A stretch of 64,000 nt of DNA, taken from assembly GCA_002914845.1 (NCBI GenBank), contig JXTC01000159.1, forward strand, positions 515,775 through 579,774, written 5' to 3'. A model generated the notes under the pieces. It worked only from the letters and a program-made list of their open reading frames with translations, searched no databases and was not told the origin of the DNA. Shown in pieces: positions 35,931 through 48,570 of the stretch. The stretch comes from Trema orientale (lineage: Eukaryota > Streptophyta > Magnoliopsida > Rosales > Cannabaceae). The position numbers and the translations under genes were made by a program. How positions within the stretch are numbered: the stretch's first letter is position 1; every line of letters starts with the position of its first letter.

Positions 35931-36976
35931 TGTCGTGATAATTTGACTTTGACATTCAATGTTGAGACAATCGGACAGACTGTCATGACAAAGATTGAAG
36001 AATTATAATAAAGATCAGACTGGCTGAAGTCTAATAGTGCATTTTGGGAGAATGGGTCAAAGGAGAATGGAAGTTCTGAAATTGAGGTGGAGCTTACAAC
36101 CTCGGAAAACTCTCATGTAATTGGTCCATGGACTTCATCACATAGAGAAGCTTCATCTTGGCAACATCGAGAATAAGGTGTGTTAGGTATGAGATGATGG
36201 ATAAAGTACTAGTTCAGAGGAAACCAAGGTTGAAGGGCACAATGTTATGGAAACTCCATCATGGTGTGCTGGTTGTGGTGTGTTACCACACCAAGGCCCA
36301 TGATGCCCACACATAGTGTGCACATGGTGCCTATGTTGTGCCCACAGTTGTGGCAACGGGTGGAGAATTTTGTAATTATATAAGGATATTTTTGTCTAGG
36401 ATCATTAGTCAAGTCCGTGGCCAAATACCCTATATTTGAGGGCTAAGAATTAGGGGGAATTATTGTAAATTCGAAACTTAATTATTTTGCTCCAATTTTC
36501 CCATATATTTTCTGAGCAAAAATCATGTTACTTCCTACCAGAAGGCTAAAAGCTCAAAAAGCTCTTTAGAGGGGGTGATCTGAGTGCCCATGGAGGGTCT
36601 TGGCCATCAGTATGAAAGAAGCTTAGCTGTGAACCTCCTTACCCTATCAATGAAAGAAATGATGTTTATTCATATCCACGTGTTGCCTTTGTGTTGCTTT
36701 CGTTATTGCTTATTTGTTGCTTATGTGTTGCTTACGTGTTGCCTCGATATGCTTGCTTTGTGCTCGCTTGTTATGTGATTGCTGCTATCGAATCTGCTTG
36801 CTTTGTGCTTGCTCAATGCTATGTTATTGCCCTTAACACGGTGTTGCCTATGGCATGGTAACCATTGGGTTTGTTTGCCTACAGGCTTAAGTTCTAGGCT
36901 GACTTGCTAGCTTCGAGCGATAGCAAGTGCCGCACGTTCCACCTATTTTGAAGTGTCAAAGAGGCGGCCTGTGATA
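35931..36976 (+). repeat. Ty3/gypsy-type LTR, about 1.05 kb
   Basis: Starts TGTCGTGATAATTTGAC and ends AGGCGGCCTGTGATA. The last 60 bases recur at 38147-38206 and the first 50-60 recur at 38306-38365, supporting both LTR ends. A TATATAAGG-like box lies near 36377. It is preceded by a purine tract AGGAGGAGAA and followed, after GT, by the primer-binding sequence TGGTATCAGAGC at 36979. Confidence 0.7.
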
Positions 36977-36978
36977 GT

Positions 36979-36990
36979 TGGTATCAGAGC
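36979..36990 (+). promoter_or_regulatory. Primer-binding site (initiator tRNA-Met)
   Basis: TGGTATCAGAGC, the standard initiator-methionine tRNA complement of plant LTR retrotransposons, two bases after the LTR end. Confidence 0.8.
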
Positions 36991-37022
36991 TTCGGTTAGA
37001 AAGCTTGGGAGTGCTTGTTGAG

Positions 37023-37655
37023 ATGGCGAATAACACCTAAAGGATCATTACGATTGAGAAGCACCTGGGAGAACTCGATGGGATTGAGTTTAAGGTCAGA
37101 GACCTCACCAGCGCAAGAGATGGACTCGACATTGTGGGATTACAACAGAAGATTGAGGCACTAGAAAGAGATGTGGAGCACATACTCAACTGGATAAATA
37201 AAGTAAGGCAGAGGGAAGGCTCTCCAAGCCCCTCTAGTCCACCTCGGGCAACGAACGTGTTGAGAACTTAGAGACATCGGTGAACAATCTCCAAGGCACG
37301 ATCAATGACATGGTGGAGAATTGTCAGGGGGCAATAGGCGCACTGAGGCGTGAGATTAAAGAGATAAACACCAAGCTCAACCTCACCATTCGATCTGTGG
37401 GGAGCCAACTTATGGCTGCTCCAACGGGAATGGCGTATATGAGGGCTAAGGTACCTAAACCACGACACTATGGGGGCACGAGGGATGCCAAGGAAGTTGA
37501 GAATTTTCTCTTCAATATGGAGCAATACTTCCGGGCAGTACTTGTCTGAGGGATGCCAAAGTGTGGTGGAGGACAAAGTGTGATGATATTCAGCACGGGA
37601 GGTGCACCATAGCTACATGGGATGACCATTGAAAGGAATTGAGAACTCAGTTCTT
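37023..37655 (+). pseudogene. Ty3/gypsy gag fragment
   Basis: ATG at 37023 is followed by a stop at codon six. The text then continues with coiled-coil-like LDGIEFKVRDLTSARDG and IEALERDVEHILNWI. The frame at 37280-37549 includes KVPKPRHYGGTRDAKEVENF, a capsid start typical of Tekay/Del-like gag proteins; a frameshift leads to AKVWWRTKCDDIQHG. It stops abruptly near 37655 where foreign sequence begins. No protease or polymerase remains. Confidence 0.72.
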
Positions 37656-38146
37656 GATAAGTGTATTTTGCACTTATCTTTACTATCCTTTCGAGCTTAA
37701 GGATTGCTCGTCTTTAAGCTCTTTTTACTTGTTTTGTTATTTTTGATGCATATTTCAGGTGAGAAGTTATTGAGAGGAGAATTCCAGTTTTTCAAGTGAA
37801 ACTGAGGCTAAACCAAGGCAATTTTGATCATTTACGAGCGAAGACAGGCGAACGATGTCTCAGCAGTATGTAGCAGCACCAATAATACAGAAGGAACTGG
37901 GCAGAACTAGGAGCTGTAGCACCAAGTTGGCACCGCAGTGCTAAAAGTCCTAGAGACTTGGCGCTGTGGCCCCAGGAAGTGGCGTTGCAGTGCCACTCCA
38001 CGGTGCCGCAGCACCGCGTGATTAATGTGGTGCCACGCCTATGGCGCCGCAGCGCCGCTTCATGGCACCGCGGCATCATTCACTGGAGATTGTGGCACCA
38101 CAGTGCCACAGTCCAGCGCTGCAGCGCCACCCGCTCGACCGTCTTG
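37656..38146 (+). repeat. Inserted TGATAAG-type LTR fragment with GC-rich tract
   Basis: Begins TTGATAAGTGTATTTTGC inside gag, resembling the start of the LTR at 27733 (minus strand). From about 37880 to 38135 it becomes GC-rich, with imperfect repeats of CACCGCAGCGCC and TGGCACCGCAGTGCC. It stops where the gypsy LTR end resumes at 38147. Likely a piece of another retroelement; the exact right boundary is unsure. Confidence 0.45.
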
Positions 38147-38206
38147 GCGATAGCAAGTGTTGCACATTCTGCCTGTTTTGAAGTATCAAAGAGGCGGCCC
38201 GTGACA
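38147..38206 (+). repeat. 3' end of the gypsy LTR, second copy
   Basis: GCGATAGCAAGTGTTGCAC to GGCGGCCCGTGACA matches the end of the LTR at 36910-36976. The rest of this LTR copy is missing or replaced by the fragment before it. Confidence 0.6.
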
Positions 38207-38305
38207 CTGGTCAAGTTCAAGGATTGTTTGATCTTGATCAGAATGGCACTAAACTAGGGTAAAGCAGTAGCAGTGGAACATTGAGTTCAAAGTCAGGTGT
38301 AGATT

Positions 38306-39400
38306 TGTGATAGTTTGGCTTTGACATTCAATTTTATGACAGTTAGACAGGCTGTTATGATAGAGAAAGGTAATGACACAGAGAATTAGGTTTGTCTCGA
38401 TGGAAAAGAAAACTTTCTAGAGAATCAGTTTGTGAAGACAATCTATATATATATCATGACAATCAGGAAACCGTGTGAAGACTTGATAATTTCCATATTT
38501 AGGCTTTACTATAATGTAAAGGATACGAGTTTCTTTATTGTAATTAAGCGGATAGATTTATAGGCTTAATTATAATTAGAAAAATGGGTGGAGAGTTTTT
38601 ATGAGTCATCTCTATAGTTGGGTAATCAAGGAGAGATGAGAGGATAGTTTCCTATTCTAGAAAGGGGAACCTTTTAGGCACTGAGTGAGAATTTTTAAGG
38701 ACTTAGTGAAGTATGATTCGGTGTATGGGTGAACGCATCATCCAACCATGTAGCGTACAAGGGGCTGCAAGTCTCCTCTAGAGAGATAGAGAGACAAAGC
38801 ATATTCTCTGGTTATCAGGCAGAGAATAGAAAAATATAGAAAGAGGTAGAAAGCAAAGAGTGAGTGTCAAATACTAGGTTTTGCTCGATTCTTTCTTTGT
38901 TCTTGTATAAGGCTTCTTCTTTAGGTAAATAGACAAAGAAGAAAGATGGGCATAGAGAATTGGTGAGACAGAAAGAGAGTGAAACACTTGGATCTGATGG
39001 AATTCTCTCTAGGTATTGTTGTGATGGGAAATACATTGTAATATGTGATTATTATTTATCAATAATATTGTTGCGGTGTGCTATAATGGACGTAAGCTGA
39101 TTTATGGTTGAACCACTATAATTCTTGGTGTCTTATTATTGCTTTGATGATAATTTCTTGAGTGTGTGTTTTTCTATAAGATTGTTCTATCTGGTATTCC
39201 GAATGTTTTGTCGTGCCTGGTGTCTATCTAATCTCTCCGCTGATTCCATTTTTTTTTTATCCTCAACAGATATAATGAGGCTTTCTAGCATTTTTGATGG
39301 AGTTTGTTTGGTAGGAGAGAAATAAGTTTGCTTATGGATAGGTTTGTAAAACCTGGGGAGGTTTGCAAACCTGGGGAGGATGTTCTAAGGTCTACAGGAA
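38306..39400 (+). repeat. Related LTR-like sequence
   Basis: TGTGATAGTTTGGCTTTGAC at 38306 matches the start of the LTR at 35931 for about 55 bases, then diverges. The sequence continues as AT-rich non-coding DNA with a purine-rich stretch at 38770-38860 and a small duplicated word (TTTGTAAAACCTGGGGAGG and TTTGCAAACCTGGGGAGG) at 39343-39378. The right end is not defined. Confidence 0.4.
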
Positions 39401-41170
39401 GTGTCATAACCCGAGGCCAGGGTCAGTGGCCGAATAGGTATTTCATAAAATAGAAATACCGAGAATAATTTTAAAAATATTTTTGAAATGTTCAGAATCT
39501 TTAATTTTTCAAACTAGCCGCTATAAAATATTTAATGGAAATAAAACCCACAATTATACGTCACTCATTAAACATAGCCAGTTTTAAAAACAAATATTCC
39601 AGAATCATGCATCAAACATTCATCTCACACCCAAACATAGACATAGGTTATACAAATCATGTTCAAATCTCACAATTAAGCTTACTTAGTTATTATTCAA
39701 TCCAAATTTCTACTCAAGTCTGTAATCCACAAGTCTAGTAGGAATTTACTAAATTATAAACAAACTTGTAAGCCTTCAATACCTCTCTCTAAGTCTCTTT
39801 ATCTAGATCAAACTAAGTACCACCTAAAGGGAAGAAAAGGGGTGAGCTAATTCCAAGTAGAGAATTGACTACAGGTTTTTATGATTAATAAATATACTTA
39901 CGTTGAAAGCCCTGCATAATTAGTGATCCCTTCAAAATAATTCACAAAATCTAAGTGAAATTATTGTCCAAAGGTTTAAACATTTCAAATCATTATAAAA
40001 CAATATATCAAAACTAGTATATATCTATTCAAGCCGACATATAACTATGTATGCAATCATAATATCCGAGGTATCCTAGTGAGTCACCCGTAAGTCCGAG
40101 CACCCAACGTAGGATACCGTAAGTTCGATGGTTGTATAAGTATGTGAATGCATGTAAATGGTATATGAATGACAGAATAGGGATATAAACTATTTTCCAC
40201 AAAATTATAAAATAACTATGCAGTATTTTTTAATCAAACAACATTTAGTTCTCAAAACTGAGTTCTCAATTATTTTGGATTTTCTAGAAATTTTGGCAGT
40301 ATAACGACCACTTTTAATCAAAACTCAAAAATTTAATTTCTTGTAGAAAATAGTTCAAAACATTATATAGATACGCCAACCAGTGTAGCGTACTTCCTAG
40401 ACAGTTTAAATATCAAATCAATTCAAAACATGTATAAATACCATTTTTACAAAATATTTCACGAAATTTTATACTTATTAAAAATATGTAAATTTATAAT
40501 TAAACTAGTTTTAGAATCAAGTAATCGAATCTCTACCTTAATCGAGTAACTAGATAATGCTACGGTGCTGTGGAAAGCATTTGACGTCGTCTGACTGTCG
40601 TTCGGAGAGTCGGGAGTCATTTTCAAACCCTTGACCGCTTGGTTCAAAAGTTCAGTTTTTCAACGGAGCTTCAAATCACGAAACGGACCTCACCACTGTA
40701 TTTCTAGCACCCAAATTAGATAGGTTAAACATATAACTTGACCAATTTGGGCTCGAACCGAAACCCAACTCCTAACACGCAAAACAAGACAAATTTGAGC
40801 CGTCTAGTCTCGTTTTCTGTGCTCGTTTCGAAATATAGTCAATATATATCTCATTTTTTCCTATTTCTTATGTACATTCCAAAAATGACATTAGTTTTAC
40901 AATCTAACAATCCGATCAAAAAGTCAACTCTGAAATCAAATATATATAAAACTGTCCAACGAGATTGAAATCAAACAGGACAAAATTGAGCTACAGGATG
41001 CTTACCAGTAGATTGCTCATGTTGAGACGAGTTCAGGCGACCGATTTCAGAGTCACTCGCTAGAGGGTCGTCGACAAAGATAGGCCGATTTTTCGGCATT
41101 TTCGCTGGTTTTAGCATAGAGATGGATGGGGAATGAGGAGAGAGAAAAAGGAGAGGGGAGAAAAGAGGGC
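39401..41170 (-). repeat. Probable solo LTR or LTR-like block, minus strand
   Basis: TGTCATAACCCGAGGCC at 39404 and GGGGTGAGCTAA at 39840 are phrases typical of long gypsy LTRs read in reverse. CGTGTCATAGC at 41170 may mark the other side. Non-coding, AT-rich, with a tract of regularly placed GTAAGTTCG/GTAAGTCCG words at 40085-40135. No paired LTR was found in the window. Confidence 0.4.
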
Positions 41171-41454
41171 ACGTGTCATAGCATTAATGGGTGGTGCATT
41201 TTTTAAAAAATTGCACATAAGTCCCTGCTTTTTCAAATTTTCTTTCAATTTCATCCTTCGAATTTACAATTTATCAAATATTTTCTCATTTTGACCCAAA
41301 TTCGAAATTTAATTTTTTTTTTAAATTATGGTCAAAAGATCAAAATACTCTTAAAAATTTCAAGGGTTTTATGGGAAGGATCTGCTCTTCGAATTCCAGC
41401 AAGCGAAGAAAAGAGTTAGAGGAGTTTTCGTCATCGGTTAAACTGCCTCTAAAA

Positions 41455-41715
41455 CTCTGGTTTGACCATGATCATGAACGTTGATGCAAAGATGCTTACT
41501 GAATTAAGGTGTATTATAGGGTTGGTGTGGTTGTGACAGACAGCCAAAGTATATAGTGTGATAATGGCCTTAGTAAGCAAATATTGGCCTCTTTTGCTCC
41601 TTATACTGCTGAGCTTTTAGCACGGTCTTGCTTGCTGAGTTTAGGTGGGGCTAGTTGTTGTAACTTTGTGCCTAGAGGTACAAAGCTTCCTACGCACTTG
41701 CAAGTTTAATTCTCT
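41455..41715 (+). pseudogene. RVT_3-type RNase H fragment (LINE-like or host-domesticated)
   Basis: In broken frames the sequence reads NVDAKM, GVVVTDSQ, then SFAPYTAELLARSCLLSLGGASCC and VPRGTK, the order of motifs in the RNase H-like domain (RVT_3) abundant in plant LINE-derived proteins (NVDAA, GVVVRDSQG, AELLA, VPR.AN). A stop follows TDSQSI, and the distance between AELLA and VPR is too short, pointing to an internal deletion. About a third of the normal domain is missing. Confidence 0.58.
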
Positions 41716-44700
41716 CCTTAAAAAATGTGCTTTGATTTAAGGAAATTTTCAATTGTATTGTTCATTTTGTAGCGAACGATTCTATTTAACAAATAGAATT
41801 TTCTTCTTTTCTCTTAAAAAAAAAAAAGGAAAGAAAGAAAGAAATATTCTTGAAAGTGTTAGAGTTCGTGACTCGAATTCTGTTTGCTCTATCCCGAAAG
41901 ATTCGCGATGCAACATAAGTGTTTTTATAATTGGGAGAATTTTTTGAGATATGTAGGAGAATATCGGCCCGATCCCGGAGCCCACCATTATATTTTAGAG
42001 TTTCGGGATTCTATATATTTTGACTTTAGCCATGTAATATTCTACCTTCTGTACCTTATTTTCGACATGGTGAAATTTCCTCCTCTGCCAATAAATTTTT
42101 CCAATTTGTTTGTTCTTGTTTTTCATTCTTTTGTCATTTATTGTTCCTTAATTCTTAACATAAAGCATGAAAAAATTTATGTGCCTAGCATGACTTGCAC
42201 AAACCTAATGTGTCTGAGCTATGCTGCTGTGGCTGGCCCATTGAAGTTAATTAGTGTCTATATATGTGTAAAAATTATTAAAGATATATATGTGGCTTTG
42301 GCGTCTACTTTTCCGGTAGTACATACATCGCAAGGTTTTCTATCGTATTTAAAAGGGTGATTTGCAATTATTATCAAAAAAAATAAGGGTGATTTGCAAG
42401 GATCGTGATCATAATTATTTCCCAGAATTTATACCCAAAGAATAATTATTTCCCTGAAGCCATCCATTATAATGAGCAATTTTAAACGTTAGTTTTCCAT
42501 GAACACATCAACTTATGACATTGAAAATGCAAATTATTGATTAATAATTCTAACCCCCCCAAACAAAAAAAAAAAAAGACGATTATTGGCTTTTTCAGGA
42601 CATATATAATAAATCATTTCTTTCCATTTAAATTTAATTGTATGAGTCGCATTCTTGTCATTTGAAATCGTTCGTATGCCAATCAGTAAAGTACTGAAAG
42701 AACATACACAAAGTCATACATATTGGTACGCATTATGCCAACAAATTTGCTAATTTAACTATTAATATATATGAATTTCCCTATTTATATATATGTGTGT
42801 GAAGTATTTAAATTTGGTATTTACCTGGACTAGGCAGATAATGGTTTTTTTTTTTTTTTTTTTGAGGTCAAACAAAACTGTTATTATAAAAGGTATTGTT
42901 TACAATAACAGTTTGTAGTGGAAGAAACAGAAATGATTCCTCCAAAATATAAGCTAAATCTCCACTCCTCTAATTATCATAGCCAAACCAAATGTAAAGG
43001 GTTGACCACGATATTAGGAAAAAAGGAAAAAAAGCTAAATGCACCCAACAACAGTATACCGTCGTCAATGCATTCGACTCCTAAAATAGGAGATTTTAGG
43101 CCAACATCCCTGACTTTATAGGAGAACCCCAACTTATGAATCCTCCTCGCCTAACATTTACAACATAACTACCATGAGCATCTTTCTTAAATTGTGAGCA
43201 AGAGTATCAGATATGCGCGAACTTTATTGCTCTTTAGTAGATGCAAACACATGTAGTGGAGAGCAGCTTTCCGAAGGGGGAGAACTACACGTCTCCCTCC
43301 TTCGGTCTTCTTCTTCTTCTTTTTCTTATTTCAAATAGACCTATCTCAATAGGGCTAAATCCAAACAAAAACAAGTTCAAAAACTGGTTAAGATATAAGA
43401 TGATGCCAGTAAGTTCCTACCACCTAAACGAATTTACGTCCCATGCATTTACCACAAATCGTCTCAATCCGTACAGAAACCAAACCAACCATGAAACAGT
43501 TTTTTTTTGTCCTGAGAAAACTATATACACATATCCATATAACCATATTACATATTCCCGGGAATACGATAATTTGATTTTGGACCACTATGGAGTAGTG
43601 TGGACTAATGATTACACATTCTCTAAGGCCCAAGAAGAAATCTTCATTTAAAAAAAAAAAAAAAAGGGAATCAGCTGCGTTGAATTATCACTATCAACAT
43701 TCTTAGAGGTTTTTGTTTTAATACCTTTTACCTGCTATACTTTCTTCACGCCTATTCCCCTAAAAAAATAATAATAATAATAATAATAAATAATAAACTT
43801 TTCCCACATCATTCTGATGACTTGCATGCTTTGTCTGTGTAGGCCACCAGCCTAACTATTTTTATAAAAATAAAAGAGAAAAACCAAAAATGAAGGTGGA
43901 TTTGATTACCTATTCCTTTGACTAATCATATGATACACTAACAACCAGGCTGCAGCCATTTGTTTCTTCCAAAAACACCTTATTTTTTCTTTTCGTATTC
44001 TAATTAATTTATATTTTACACTTTATCTGACAATGTGTTGGAAGCTGTTTGTTTGTTTGTTTTTCTTTCTTTTTTTTTTGAAAAAAAAAAACACAATAAA
44101 AAATAACTGAGTCAGTCGTGCGTGTGTTTTATGGTTCGGTTGTCTCTCTTTTATAAGTTGTTACAATTGTCAGAAATTTAGTGTGGTGAAATAACTTATC
44201 CACTACCCACGTTTTTCTTTCGAGATAGTGTGTATTGGGTTTCCTTGACTTATTTTACTACATAATGATAATATTTCCTTATTGTCATTATCCAGTGACC
44301 AATCTTTTCGTTCTGTTAAGTAATCAAAACTCCAAGAAAAAATTGTTACTCCTAAGTCATATAGGTACTTATCTTGTGGGTTACACTACACGCAATGGTG
44401 CGTGGAAAAAATGACTATATGTCATACCATGAAAATGAAATATTAAGCTATGAAGTAAGTTCGTATATAATTGAGTGGAGATAGATATATGTAGAAAGAG
44501 GAAGTTGGATATAATTCCTGGACAAATAAGACGGACAACGTTGGCGTTATCATTATCATTGCCCAACCTAAAACTTTCTTCTTAATTCTTTTTTCTCTTT
44601 ACAAGTCATTATTTATCAACGTAATTTTAATCGAATTTTCTTTTTCCCCTTTATAGTACTGTCTCACGAAATTAATGCCTTTATTATTCACATTTAAAGC

Positions 44701-45224
44701 TTAAAAACTTCCCCATCTTCTATTTTGTTTGTAGTATCATATATAATGTGTATTGCATATATTTTTATATACATATTAGAAAAACTAAGGAAAAAAAAAG
44801 ACTAGGATTACTCATGCGACTGACAAGTGTCCTAAAGAGCGGTGTAGTGGGAGTAGTTTTTTTTCCAAGAAGGAACCAGAAAACTGTCTCACGTGCCTAG
44901 TTCTCTCTTCCCCACTAGGTCTCTTATCTCCCACTTTTTTCAAACCCACCCCTTCTAAACATAGCGCTCTTAAAAAGTAGGAAGTAAAACTCAACTGTCT
45001 ACTTTCATGGCGTACTCCTCTGTTTGATTCTTTCTTCTCTTTATTCCACTACACTATTAATCTAAACACCTTTTTAGATCTCTTTGTTCATGTCAAGTTT
45101 TCTCCAGCTGAACAAACCCCATGCCGAAATCTCTTGTTATGTGTCATTTTTACAAGACATCTAACAAGAGATCAAGCTTGCGTCTCCTTTGAAGCTTCAG
45201 AATCTATTTCATTTCATTTCGGCC
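41716..45224. other. AT-rich intergenic DNA upstream of the IST1-like gene
   Basis: No gene was recognised. Long T and A tracts lie at 42846-42863, 43650-43666 and 44068-44092, an (ATA)n microsatellite at 43769-43796, and a CTT-rich run at 43308-43325. Open frames at 41884-42360 and 43241-43651 show no known motif and have AT-rich composition. The promoter of the IST1-like gene should lie near 44700-45150, but no single TATA box stands out. Confidence 0.45.
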
Positions 45225-48200
45225 ATGTTGGACTTCTTATTCGGGTGGCGAAAAGCTTCGAAGTGGTAAAAAAAAACACAAAAAGCTGTGACCCTTTAAT
45301 TCATTTGGAGAATATTCAATTGGGTTGTTCTTACAAGGCTTGTCCTGTTTAATTTTTGGCAGTAAGAAACTGATCAAACAGGTACAGTGCCGGCTGAAGC
45401 TGCTGAAGAACAAGAGACAGGCAATAGTGAGGCAATTACGCGAAGACGTAGCTCAGCTTATAAAGATTGGCCATGAAGATATTGCCTTAAATCGGGTATG
45501 GCATATTGAAAATCCACATGTATTATACATGGTATTAGTTTCTAGCAAATTTTCTTGGTCTAAGTTAGCTTCTGAAGTTGAAATTAAGCAATTATATTGT
45601 AAAGTTCTTTTTGATAATGTTTACTCTGTAGTCTATACTTCTCTAGTAATTCCTCTGTTTTGATCCAAATTTGGCTCGACTATTTCATTAGTCCAGATTG
45701 CGAAAGTCCTAAAAATTTGAGAGATTACAGCTGTTACCATAAGTCTTCAGTCATTATTTTCATATAAAGCTGCCAGCTCTAGAGACTACTCCTGCAAGTG
45801 CAAGCGTTATGATAAAGGACCTCTTCGTAAAAGTAGTAACAAACATTGTGTTAGAGTATACTATGCCAATAAGGAATTAAATACCTTGTACTAAAAATAA
45901 CCAGAGAAATAAAATCCAAACCAATAAGAATCTGTGTTAGTGGTAGAAATAAGGTGAAGAGCTTCCGTATTAAGGTAGGTGTATACTATTGGACTGAGAT
46001 TGTCCTATACCAATTTTCAAGCTAACAAAAATGAAATCTTTGTCTTTTTAAGTCCTCAGCTATAAGGGATAAGTAGTCACACTTACGATGTCAAGAGTAG
46101 TTTTTTTTATTAGTTACGCAGGGCGAAACAGCCAAAATATTGTGTGCTTCTGGACCTAGAAATGCTCGTATGAAATTCTTATTTCATTGCTAATTATTGC
46201 ACCAAAAAAAGAATACACTCGAACGTACTATTATTAGAAAAGGGAAACAGGTTTTCACTATTATGAAATTATTTCATTAGATGGTACAACAACACTATTG
46301 AGTGCAAAGTTTTCAAATTTTAGATTAGAGTTTATTACAGGGTCATTCATTTTTCATATGATATATTTGAGGAACTTTCTCTCAGGTTGAGCAGCTTATC
46401 GAAGATGAAACAGTAGTAGCAGCATATGAATTGCTGGACCATTTTTGTGAATTCATCGTTGTGCAATTTTCGTATATTCGAAGACATAAGTACGGATTGT
46501 CTCCATGTTGTTTGGATTTATAATCTGGTCCATAATTGTTGTCTAAATAACAAGCCTTCAATTTTATTTTTTATTTTTTGTTTTTATTTTTTGATGATTT
46601 GGTGGTTCCAGAGATTGTCCAAATGATGTAAATGAAGCAATTTCAAGTCTTACATATGCCTCGGCAAGATGTGGGGATCTACCTGAGCTTCTGGTGATCC
46701 GGAAGCTTTTCGAAGAACGATATGGTCAGAAATTTACAAAGACTGCTCTTGAATTGTTGTCGGGGAATCTTGTCAACCGGCAGGTTATCAATTGTAACAT
46801 TTGATTGATTTTTCATTTTTGTTTTTCAAAAAATAGCCCTTTCAAGTTGTGTTTCTGTTTAATTTTAGAAGTGTTTTTCAGTTTCCAGAAAAATGAACGA
46901 AAGAAATAATTAAAAAAGGTTTTTATTAGTGAAGTAAAGTGTGTCAAAACCACAGGTGAAAGAGAAACTTTCCATGCAATCAGTATCAGACGATATGAAG
47001 CAGAGAATGGTCAATGAAATAGCAAAAGATTACTGCCTCAGGCCAGAGATTTTGGCTCTTGAGTACTATTCTGATTGGCAAGAACAGGTAATTGTGCTTT
47101 TATCAATTCAATACAAAAAATTTCAGGTTCTTTTTTTCTTCTTACCAAACTCAAACTCTTGTCCTTTGTTCCACAAATGAACAGATGAAGGGAAGTAAAG
47201 ATGTTCAAACTCCTAATGGCATAGCTGAAAGGTCAGAAGTGGGAACTCCAAATGCTGAGATGCAAAGAAAAGTCACATTTGTTGATGCTCCATTAGCTGA
47301 GGCAAACTTATCATTGACCAAACCATGTTCATCAAACGCTTGCGAAGACCGCATTATAACAAGTACTTCTGTTGCTTCTTCTACAATTCAGCCAGCTTCT
47401 ACAACTGTTTCCGAGTCTTTAATGTATAACAAAGCAGAGAAAACAGAAGCTTCAGCTCAACCAATTGTTGTGGAACAAAAGGAAGAGAGAGTTGTTACAG
47501 CATCTTCCTCAGAAAGCTTCCCAAAAATTCATGAGGAGACATTAGTTTATCTGGATGACATAGAGGAGTTTCAGTCTTCCACCACAAAAGATGAAGATTC
47601 TCAGGACCAAAGACTCTTCAAATTCAAGTCCTCTGTCCATCTTAAAAAGGAGGATTTTCAGAATGGCCGCAATCATGATTCGGAAAGATTTGAATCGTGG
47701 AATGAGAAGGAAAAGCCGATCTCGAAAGATTGTCATAGAAGTAGCAGTTTGTCTAGTAGGAAAAGATCAAAGAGGAGATTAGTGCTTCAGGAAGACCAAA
47801 GCATGAAGGATACTGAATGCTTTAGCTACTATGGTCAGCCAGACAACCAAAGAGTTTATCATCAACAAGGAAAGCAGCACAAGAAAACTCTAGTAGAGGG
47901 AAGTGAGAGGAGACTAAACCAATTTTGCAGCTCGGAAATGGGAGTTACCTGTTCGTTATCAAGAAACCGGAGATTTTATCCGAAAAGATCAGGCTGCAGC
48001 TGCTGCTCCAACCACAAAATGAGAAATAGCTGCAGCTTGGAAAGTCCATGCTATTTTTTCACTGATGACAACGACAATGATTGTGATGTTCCGCCATTTG
48101 TGAAGCTGAAGAATTTTCCGCGTAGGAGTTGCAGAGAGCATTTGTTTTGGAATGAAGAACTGGATGATGAAATAGAATGGATTGCTGTACCTCATAAACC

Positions 48201-48570
48201 AAGGAGAAGAAGCTGTGACAATGGAGCCATGGTTTATGATGTTTTCACCTATCCAGGTCACCAAACTCATAGCCAAAGCAATGAATTGAAAGGAATGGAA
48301 GAAGAATTTGGTTCGAGACGCGGTCGAGCTAGTTCTTGCAGGACAAGAAAAGACTCAGCTCCTCCGTATTTGAGAACTGTGACAATGCCCCAAGAAAGGC
48401 CTAAGGATAATTCCAAAGACGACTTCCAAAGGTCTAGGTCTTTCCCTGCTGAAAATCCCAAACATGTTCATCCAAAGTTGCCTGACTATGATGATATAAC
48501 AGCTAGATTCATGGCTCTCAAGAAAGAGAATCAGCTCACTAAGCTCCAGTATAGAAAGCAGCAACTTTAG
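45225..48570 (+). CDS. IST1-like protein (regulator of VPS4 activity), six exons, 655 aa
   Basis: Exons by GT-AG sites: 45225-45265, 45363-45495, 46386-46489, 46612-46783, 46956-47087, 47185-48570; 1968 nt in frame. The start MLDFLFGWRKASKC fits the family. Residues 12-190 form the IST1 domain: LIKQVQCRLKLLKNKRQAIV, LREDVAQLIKIGHEDIALNR, VEQLIEDE, YASARCGDLPELLVIRKLF, YGQKFTKTA. IST1 proteins bind ESCRT-III and tune the VPS4 ATPase in multivesicular body sorting at endosomes. The remaining 460 residues are probably disordered, rich in Ser, Lys and Arg, with an acidic YLDDIEEF patch and, at 630-640, DDITARFMALK, which fits a MIM1 motif for MIT domains. Plants have several such ISTL paralogues; the exact one is not assigned. 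Confidence 0.92.

Noticed and set aside
43241..43651. 136-codon plus-strand frame
   Set aside because: No recognisable domain, AT-rich codon use and no conserved phrase; not enough to call a gene.
47542..48564. Minus-strand and alternative-frame ORFs of 60-95 codons
   Set aside because: They overlap the last exon of the IST1-like gene, which has family conservation and correct splice phases.
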